A DNA stretch of 64,000 nt from an uncultured Lachnospiraceae bacterium (GTDB taxonomy: Bacteria; Bacillota; Clostridia; Lachnospirales; Lachnospiraceae). The stretch is taken from NCBI GenBank assembly GCA_910585295.1, contig CAJUDE010000025.1, forward strand, positions 1 through 64,000, written 5' to 3'. The position numbers and the translations under genes were made by a program. How positions within the stretch are numbered: the first letter of the stretch is position 1; the number at the start of each line of letters is the position of its first letter. Positions 58,940 to 64,000 of this stretch are shown here, piece after piece. The notes beneath the pieces are model-generated. The model searched no databases and was not told where the DNA came from. It worked only from the letters and a program-made list of their open reading frames with translations.

Positions 58940-59236
58940 TTACGCAGGATCTTGTCTAACGCATAAGAAACGAAGCACATTGTCCATAATACGCACACGC
59001 TTTTCAATTTCTGCTGGACAACTTGCATCTGCATCGAACTGGATAAAATAATAGAACCCTTCACGCATCTTCTGAATCTCGTAAGCTAACCGTTTCTTAC
59101 CCCATTCATCTACGTTATTGACGGTTCCGCCAAACCGGGTAATATACTCTTTTGCTTTCTCTACCACTCCGGCTCTTTCTTCATCCTCGATTTTAGCATT
59201 AACAACAAGTGCTAATTCATATTTGTTCATGCTCAT
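58940..59236 (-). CDS. rpsF: 30S ribosomal protein S6
   Basis: A 98-residue S6. NKYELALVVNAKIEDEERA and GKKRLAYEIQKMREGFYYFIQ are the ferredoxin-like fold signatures. ATG at 59236 has AGGAGG at 5 bases; an ATG two codons later is possible. Leads the operon that continues with ssb. Confidence 0.97.
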   Translation of the reverse strand: MSMNKYELALVVNAKIEDEERAGVVEKAKEYITRFGGTVNNVDEWGKKRLAYEIQKMREGFYYFIQFDADASCPAEIEKRVRIMDNVLRFLCVRQDPA

Positions 59237-59320
59237 CGTACCTCCTTTTGGTCTCTGGCCCTTAGCTTCTGCCAAGAGCAAGGATAAATTATTACATCAC
59301 AGAGCATTAGCTTACCACAA

Positions 59321-60328
59321 TTATCCTTTGTTTTCAAGTGTTTTATTTAAAAAATCCTCTATTGCCCCATAATATGTGCCAGGGTCTTTTTCCTGCGCCT
59401 GCCCATGCCCTGCGCCCTTAATAATCAACAGCTCCTTTTCACATGCCGCCGCCTCATATAAATCCTTTGACATCTGCACGGAAATCATGGCGTCCGAATC
59501 CCCATGGATAAACAGCGTTGGGACTTTACTTTTTTTCACCGCTTCCAGCGCCGAAGCGTCCTTCAAATTATAGCCTCCCCGCAAACGCAGCGCCAAACAT
59601 GCTGAGTCCACCAATGGAAACGCTGGAAGCCCAAACCACGCTTTGATTTTCTCCTCAAACATATGGTAGGCGTCTGTATAGGCGCTGTCAGAAACAACCG
59701 CCTGTATATTGGCTGGAAGCCCCTCACCCGTCATCATCAAGGCGGTTGCCGCGCCCATGGACTGCCCATGGAGGACAATCTGCGCCTCTTTGTCCTGGGT
59801 AAGGATATAGTCTACCCACAACATGCAGTCAATTCTGTCTGTCCACCCCATGCCAATAAAATCCCCTTCGCTTTCCCCCTGGCACCTAAGGTCTGGCACA
59901 ACTACATGGCAGCCCTGCTTATGGTACCAGTATGCAAAGGGGTACATTTCTTCTTTCCAGCCTGTATACCCATGGAGCAGCAAAACCCATCTTTTGCTTT
60001 CTTCTGCCGCCGGAAATTTTTCCGCCGCCAAATGATACCCATCTTCTGTCGTCGCAGAGAGTTTTTGATGTTTTGCACCCTTTAGCCATTCCCTTGTTTC
60101 ATTCAGCGCCGCCTGGCGGTTCCCTTTGATATCGGAAGTCTGCACCTGAGCCGCATAGCTTTCTTCGGTAACGCGTTCAAACGCCTCTAATTTTTCCATA
60201 AAAGAAGGCACAAGCGCCGCGCTCACCAGGAAATTTACCAGCAGGGCATACAGGCCAAACAAAATTCCACTTACAATGCCTGTGGCAGCCATTATTTTTT
60301 TCCGGTTCCCTGCCTTCTTCTTACTCAC
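59321..60328 (-). CDS. Membrane-anchored alpha/beta hydrolase
   Basis: A 335-residue protein. N-terminal membrane segment (about 13-40), then an alpha/beta-hydrolase fold: oxyanion strand VLLLHGYTGWKEEMYP, nucleophile elbow HGQSMGAATAL (Ser about 193), Asp in HGDSDAMI and His in GAGHGQAQEKDP. Similar to the serine aminopeptidase/BEM46 group. Substrate unknown. GTG start overlaps the DUF951 stop (GTGA), indicating coupling. Confidence 0.9.
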   Translation of the reverse strand: MSKKKAGNRKKIMAATGIVSGILFGLYALLVNFLVSAALVPSFMEKLEAFERVTEESYAAQVQTSDIKGNRQAALNETREWLKGAKHQKLSATTEDGYHLAAEKFPAAEESKRWVLLLHGYTGWKEEMYPFAYWYHKQGCHVVVPDLRCQGESEGDFIGMGWTDRIDCMLWVDYILTQDKEAQIVLHGQSMGAATALMMTGEGLPANIQAVVSDSAYTDAYHMFEEKIKAWFGLPAFPLVDSACLALRLRGGYNLKDASALEAVKKSKVPTLFIHGDSDAMISVQMSKDLYEAAACEKELLIIKGAGHGQAQEKDPGTYYGAIEDFLNKTLENKG

Positions 60329-60516
60329 TCGTCTTTTTTCCTGATTCCCTTAGTATTTTTCTCTACCTGTGTCCTTGGGAGCATAACTTGATGCCCGCAC
60401 CCTAGGCATTTCAAACGGAAGTCCGCCCCTACCCGCAGCACTTCCCATTCCTTGCTGCCGCAAGGGTGCTGTTTTTTCAAACGGACAATATCCCCTATCT
60501 CAAATGGTATTGGCAT
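60325..60516 (-). CDS. DUF951 protein
   Basis: A 63-residue protein: FEIGDIVRLKKQHPCGSKEW, then DFRLKCLGCGHQVMLPR, the DUF951 signature with Cys-x2-Cys. Probably a small zinc- or nucleic-acid-binding protein; family function unknown. ATG at 60516 follows GGAGGG. Coupled to the hydrolase gene. Confidence 0.92.
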   Translation of the reverse strand: MPIPFEIGDIVRLKKQHPCGSKEWEVLRVGADFRLKCLGCGHQVMLPRTQVEKNTKGIRKKDE

Positions 60517-60538
60517 AAATCCCTCCTGTCCTTTTCCG

Positions 60539-61279
60539 TCAAACCTTAATTTTCCCAAACAATTCCCCAATGCTCTCCGAAAGCACTAAGTTAGCCATAT
60601 TATCCCTTGGGGTTGGGGTTTTGTTCACCAAGACCAGCTTGTTCCCTGGATAGTAGTCCACAAGCCCCGCCGCTGGGTAAACTGCAAGGGAGGTCCCGCC
60701 AATAATCAACATATCTGCATTGCTGATATAGTAAATGGCTTCCTGGATTGTCTGGTTATCCAGCCCTTCCTCGTACAAAACCACATCTGGCTTCAGGCTC
60801 CCGTGGCATGTCCCGCACTGCGGCACGCCCTCGCTGTGCAGCACATACTCCGCATCATAGAATGCATGGCAGGATTCACAATAATTCCGGTGGACGCTTC
60901 CGTGGAGTTCCAGCACCTTCTTGCTGCCTGCAAGCTGGTGCAGCCCGTCAATGTTCTGTGTCACCACCGCTTTTACCTTTCCTGCCGCCTCCAACTGGGC
61001 GAGCTTTTTATGGGCCATATTCGGCTCTGCATCCAGGCAAAGCATTTTGTTGCGGTAGAACCGATAAAATTCTTCTGGGTTCCTCCGGTAAAACGTATGG
61101 CTTAAAATTGTTTCTGGCGGATATTCATACTGCTGATGGTACAGGCCGTCCACGCTCCTGAAATCTGGAATCCCGCTTTCCGTAGACACGCCTGCCCCGC
61201 CAAAAAATACAATATTATCCGATGACTCCACCATCTCCAAAAATTCCTGAATTTTCCCTTCCCTGTCCTGATTTTCCAT
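60539..61279 (-). CDS. cobB: NAD-dependent protein deacylase (sirtuin)
   Basis: A 246-residue sirtuin. NAD loop GGAGVSTESGIPDFRS, TQNIDGLHQLAG, catalytic His in LELHGSVHRNYC, and four zinc Cys (CESC and CGTC). It removes acyl groups from lysines using NAD. Specificity is not settled. ATG at 61279 follows GGGAGG. 22 bases upstream of DUF951. Confidence 0.96.
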   Translation of the reverse strand: MENQDREGKIQEFLEMVESSDNIVFFGGAGVSTESGIPDFRSVDGLYHQQYEYPPETILSHTFYRRNPEEFYRFYRNKMLCLDAEPNMAHKKLAQLEAAGKVKAVVTQNIDGLHQLAGSKKVLELHGSVHRNYCESCHAFYDAEYVLHSEGVPQCGTCHGSLKPDVVLYEEGLDNQTIQEAIYYISNADMLIIGGTSLAVYPAAGLVDYYPGNKLVLVNKTPTPRDNMANLVLSESIGELFGKIKV

Positions 61280-61370
61280 ATTCTTCCCTCCCTGTGGATT
61301 CGCTGCTTTTCCAATAAGGTTAAGTATACCATAATTAGGGGGAATATGCCACCCAAACTGCCGCTGGCAG

Positions 61371-62606
61371 TTAATTCCTGCGCAATGCCTCAATAGGGCT
61401 TAGCTTAGCCGCCTTGCGGGCTGGGTAAATCCCAAAAAACACGCCGATTGCACAGGAAAATAATGTCGCGCCTAAAATAGTGCTGGCTTTGATGCCTGGA
61501 TGGATTGTGCTTCCCATAGAAGCGCTCATTAGCCCACAGGCGCCCACTGCGCCCAATAGCCCAAGAAGGATCCCAATTACCCCTCCCACAATTGTAAGGA
61601 TCGCCGCTTCTGCAAGGAACTGCATCAGGATAGAAGAAGTCTTAGCCCCCAAAGATTTCCGAATGCCAATTTCCCTGGTGCGCTCCGTCACTGACACCAG
61701 CATAATGTTCATCACGCCAATACCGCCCACAATCAGGGATATTGCCGCCACACAGGAAATAAATGTAGTCACAATTGCAAGCATCCCGTTTAATTCCGCC
61801 ACCATGTCCTGGAAACTCTGCACCTGATAGTACTCTTCCCCTGCGCACTGGTGCCTGGTTTCCAACAAATGGATGGTTTCCTTCACCACTTCCTCGCCGC
61901 TGGCCTTATCATTGGCAAAAATAGTGGCTGAATAAAAAGAATTGCTTTCCCAACCAAAATTTTCAAAAGAAGTGTAAGGCACATCCAACGTCACTGGCAT
62001 CCCTTCATAAGTATAGCTGACAAACCCGCCATTTTCTTTCTGTTGTGTCACGCCCACAATGCGGTAGCTGTTTGTAATCCCATTAATTCCCACTTCAATG
62101 TCCATGCCCACCACGTCGTCTGAGCCAAACAGCCGCTTTGCATCGTTATCCGTAACCACGCAGACGCGGTTTCCCTCCTCCACATCCATTGCCGTGAAAT
62201 AGGAACCTCGTTTTATATTATAATTCAAAGACCACTGCATATCCTGCGACCCGCCGTTAAGCTGCACTGCAAACTCGCCTTTGCCAGTAGAAGTGTTCCC
62301 AGAGGCGCTGTCATTTGGGGTTGCGCCGTCCACCCCTTTTACCTTCCCTTTGATGGCCTCCAAATCTTCTGGTGTAATCCACTCCCCTTCGCTTGCCGCA
62401 TCATCGCTGCAATATACGCTAATCTGCCCAGTTCCAAGGCTTGACACCTCAGAATTCATGGCGTTTGCAGTACCATCCCCCACAGACATTACCATAATTA
62501 CAGAGGCTATCCCAATAATAATCCCCAGCATGGTCAGGATAGAACGCCCCTTATTGGCCGTTATGTTTTTAAACGCCATCTTAACATATTCCATTATATT
62601 TCCCAT
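61371..62606 (-). CDS. MacB-type ABC transporter permease
   Basis: A 411-residue membrane protein. One N-terminal membrane helix (about 20-42, GRSILTMLGIIIGIASVIMV), a large external MacB-like periplasmic-type domain (about 45-270), then three C-terminal helices (FtsX core, with RTREIGIRKSLGAKTSSIL). This is the mechanotransmission type. ATG at 62606; a GTG two codons upstream is possible. It follows the membrane-fusion protein gene by 21 bases. No ATPase gene lies between or after, so its ATPase must be upstream, beyond the right edge, or elsewhere. Confidence 0.92.
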   Translation of the reverse strand: MGNIMEYVKMAFKNITANKGRSILTMLGIIIGIASVIMVMSVGDGTANAMNSEVSSLGTGQISVYCSDDAASEGEWITPEDLEAIKGKVKGVDGATPNDSASGNTSTGKGEFAVQLNGGSQDMQWSLNYNIKRGSYFTAMDVEEGNRVCVVTDNDAKRLFGSDDVVGMDIEVGINGITNSYRIVGVTQQKENGGFVSYTYEGMPVTLDVPYTSFENFGWESNSFYSATIFANDKASGEEVVKETIHLLETRHQCAGEEYYQVQSFQDMVAELNGMLAIVTTFISCVAAISLIVGGIGVMNIMLVSVTERTREIGIRKSLGAKTSSILMQFLAEAAILTIVGGVIGILLGLLGAVGACGLMSASMGSTIHPGIKASTILGATLFSCAIGVFFGIYPARKAAKLSPIEALRRN

Positions 62607-62627
62607 TTTCACACCTCATGGTTCCCT

Positions 62628-64000
62628 TTACTCCTGGCTGCTTATAATTGTAACTTCATCCCCCTCTTCATGGGTTCCAGGATCTGTAATTACCTGTTCC
62701 CCAACCTCAATCCCTTCTGTGATTTCTATGCATTCATCCGAAGTTACGCCGGTCGTTATGGCGCGTTTTGCGAGGACCCCATCCTCGCTTACCCAGCAAA
62801 ACGTCCCATCCTTCCCGATATTTACTGCCTCTATTGGAAGGATAACCACATCCTTTGCCTCTGCCGCCAATATCTTCACTTTGGCGTCCACGCCCAGGAA
62901 AATATTCTCATCTGGATGGTTTAAATGCACCGTTGCCTGAATGCCCGCTGCCGCTATTGCGGCCTGGTTCGTCCCTGACGCCCCTTCTGTGGCAATCCGG
63001 CTGATACGCTTTACTGTCCCTTCGTAAGTCTGCCCCGCAAAGGTAATTTCTGCTTTCTGCCCTTCCTTTACTTTGTCATAGACACTTTTTGACAAAGTGA
63101 CCTCTACATTTACATTGTCAATGCTCTGCAGTGTAAAAAGCTGCATTCCCTGTGAAACGGTAGCCCCTTCTAAGACCTGTTTGTCAGAAACCACCCCGTT
63201 AAATTCTGCTGAAATCCCCTGCTGCCCCTGCAAAATCAATTCCTCTAAAGACTTGCTCTCCAATTCCGCAAGGTTGTTGTTGGTCTGCATCTGGGCCCTT
63301 GCGGCGCTGCTCAATGTCCCTGCATCTGCTTGGGCAATAGAGTTCTGTCCCTCCAGCCTAGCCTTAAGCTCTGCAAGCTCCGCCTGGGCGGCCTCTAGCT
63401 TCTGCTGAAGCTCCCCGCTTGACATGCCGCCATCTTGTATAGCCCCCCCTGTAGGCTGCAGGGCTGCAATCTGGGCGTTTAAGCTGTTTACCAATTCCTG
63501 CGTTTCCTCCAGTTCCCCATTTGCCGCCGCCAATGTTTCATTTGCGGCGTTTAACGCATTCCGTGCCGCCTCTAATTTTTCTGGGTCTTCAGAAGCCGCC
63601 GCTGCCTCAAAATCCACCTGTGCTTTCTGCTGCGTGACTTCCGCCTGCCCCTTTTGGGTTTTTGCCGCTTCTAACGCCTTTTGCGCTTCCTTCAACTCTT
63701 TTTCCAATTGCCCTATCTGCGCGTTTATCTGAGCCAATTCCTGCTGTTTGGCCTCCGCCTGCGCTTTGGCCTCATTGGAAATAGAGGCCGATAAATTTGC
63801 CACCTCTTGCTTTTTTGCATCGACCTGCGCCTGTAGGGAAGCTGCCTGTGCTTTGGCCTCCGCCTGTTTTACCGCCGCCTGGTTGGACTTATTTACGGTA
63901 TCCTGGTAGCCCAACTGGTTCGCCTTTACTGTAAGCTCCGCCTTCTGGTTTTGGCTCTCTAAGTCTTTTAGGTTAAATGTCACCAGCTTCTGCCCTTCCT
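62628..64000 (-). CDS. Partial membrane-fusion (adaptor) protein of an efflux system
   Basis: At least 457 codons; the start is outside the right edge. Visible from its N-terminal side: GQKLVTFNLKDLE, the lipoyl half-motif, then an Ala/Gln/Lys/Glu-rich coiled coil (about 220 residues), a second lipoyl half (GVVSDKQVLEGATVSQGMQL), a beta-barrel (YDKVKEGQKAEITFAGQTYE) and a membrane-proximal domain (IPIEAVNIGKDG-like, here LPIEAVNIGKDG). The long coiled coil is typical of Gram-positive HlyD/MacA-like adaptors. It belongs with the MacB-type permease. Confidence 0.93.
   Translation of the reverse strand, partial: EGQKLVTFNLKDLESQNQKAELTVKANQLGYQDTVNKSNQAAVKQAEAKAQAASLQAQVDAKKQEVANLSASISNEAKAQAEAKQQELAQINAQIGQLEKELKEAQKALEAAKTQKGQAEVTQQKAQVDFEAAAASEDPEKLEAARNALNAANETLAAANGELEETQELVNSLNAQIAALQPTGGAIQDGGMSSGELQQKLEAAQAELAELKARLEGQNSIAQADAGTLSSAARAQMQTNNNLAELESKSLEELILQGQQGISAEFNGVVSDKQVLEGATVSQGMQLFTLQSIDNVNVEVTLSKSVYDKVKEGQKAEITFAGQTYEGTVKRISRIATEGASGTNQAAIAAAGIQATVHLNHPDENIFLGVDAKVKILAAEAKDVVILPIEAVNIGKDGTFCWVSEDGVLAKRAITTGVTSDECIEITEGIEVGEQVITDPGTHEEGDEVTIISSQE

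Overview
The window is chromosomal DNA of a Gram-positive anaerobe of the class Clostridia, most likely family Lachnospiraceae. Evidence: a clostridial 2[4Fe-4S] ferredoxin, a BofA homologue, low-GC sigma-A promoters, strong AGGAGG ribosome sites, and several protein families I know mainly from Lachnospiraceae (DUF6145, DUF6382-FHA, DUF5702, DUF6240). The cell appears flagellated, chemotactic and Tad-piliated. Genus cannot be decided from the window. Nearly all host genes lie on the minus strand.

Region 1 (1-10901): two integrated mobile elements in tandem at the 3' end of lysS. Element A occupies the left edge to about 1113 (partial DUF6462-like gene, XRE regulator, arm-type repeats). Element B (1114-10901, about 9.8 kb) carries a tyrosine integrase, excisionase, FtsK-like translocase, a replication initiator with the motifs of eukaryotic CRESS-DNA virus Reps, a small conserved gene, a divergent regulator, and cargo: a BspA-type leucine-rich-repeat surface protein, a ribbon-helix-helix protein and a VapBC-like toxin-antitoxin pair. 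Upstream of rep is a stem-loop whose loop displays TAGTATTAC, the nonanucleotide nick site of circovirus-type origins. The integration core is 8 bp (CGTCGGGA). Each element supplies its own in-frame lysS 3' end.

Region 2 (10873-17812): housekeeping operon birA - DUF6145 - coaX - dusB - unknown gene - greA - lysS, preceded by argF. Region 3 (17876-28103): NfeD/SPFH pair, SH3-SleB cell-wall hydrolase, chemoreceptor, pgi, small membrane protein, murG, HIT hydrolase and a flavodoxin-SCP2 fusion.

Region 4 (28175-38131): a compact Tad/type IVc pilus operon (prepilin peptidase, TadZ, TadA, TadB, TadC, Flp pilin, DUF5702, TadE-like proteins, second prepilin peptidase, FHA protein) with a BofA homologue at its head. 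Region 5 (38314-43626): DUF2508, FliS-like, flagellin and FliK-like genes, the last behind a sigma-D type promoter. Then ferredoxin, a MerR regulator, and dnaB - rplI - gdpP.

Region 6 (49151-57738): an exosortase G (XrtG) locus with its associated glycosyltransferase, a PTPS-related membrane protein, two PTPS-like T-fold proteins, a sensor-like membrane protein and a probable Firmicu-CTERM substrate. Region 7 (58198-64000): rpsF-ssb-rpsR, alpha/beta hydrolase, DUF951, sirtuin, and an ABC efflux permease with a partial membrane-fusion protein. A dispersed repeat of about 60 bp occurs three times (26494, 31113, 32875).

No rRNA, tRNA, CRISPR array or insertion sequence was seen. All family names are from reading motifs by eye; no search was run.
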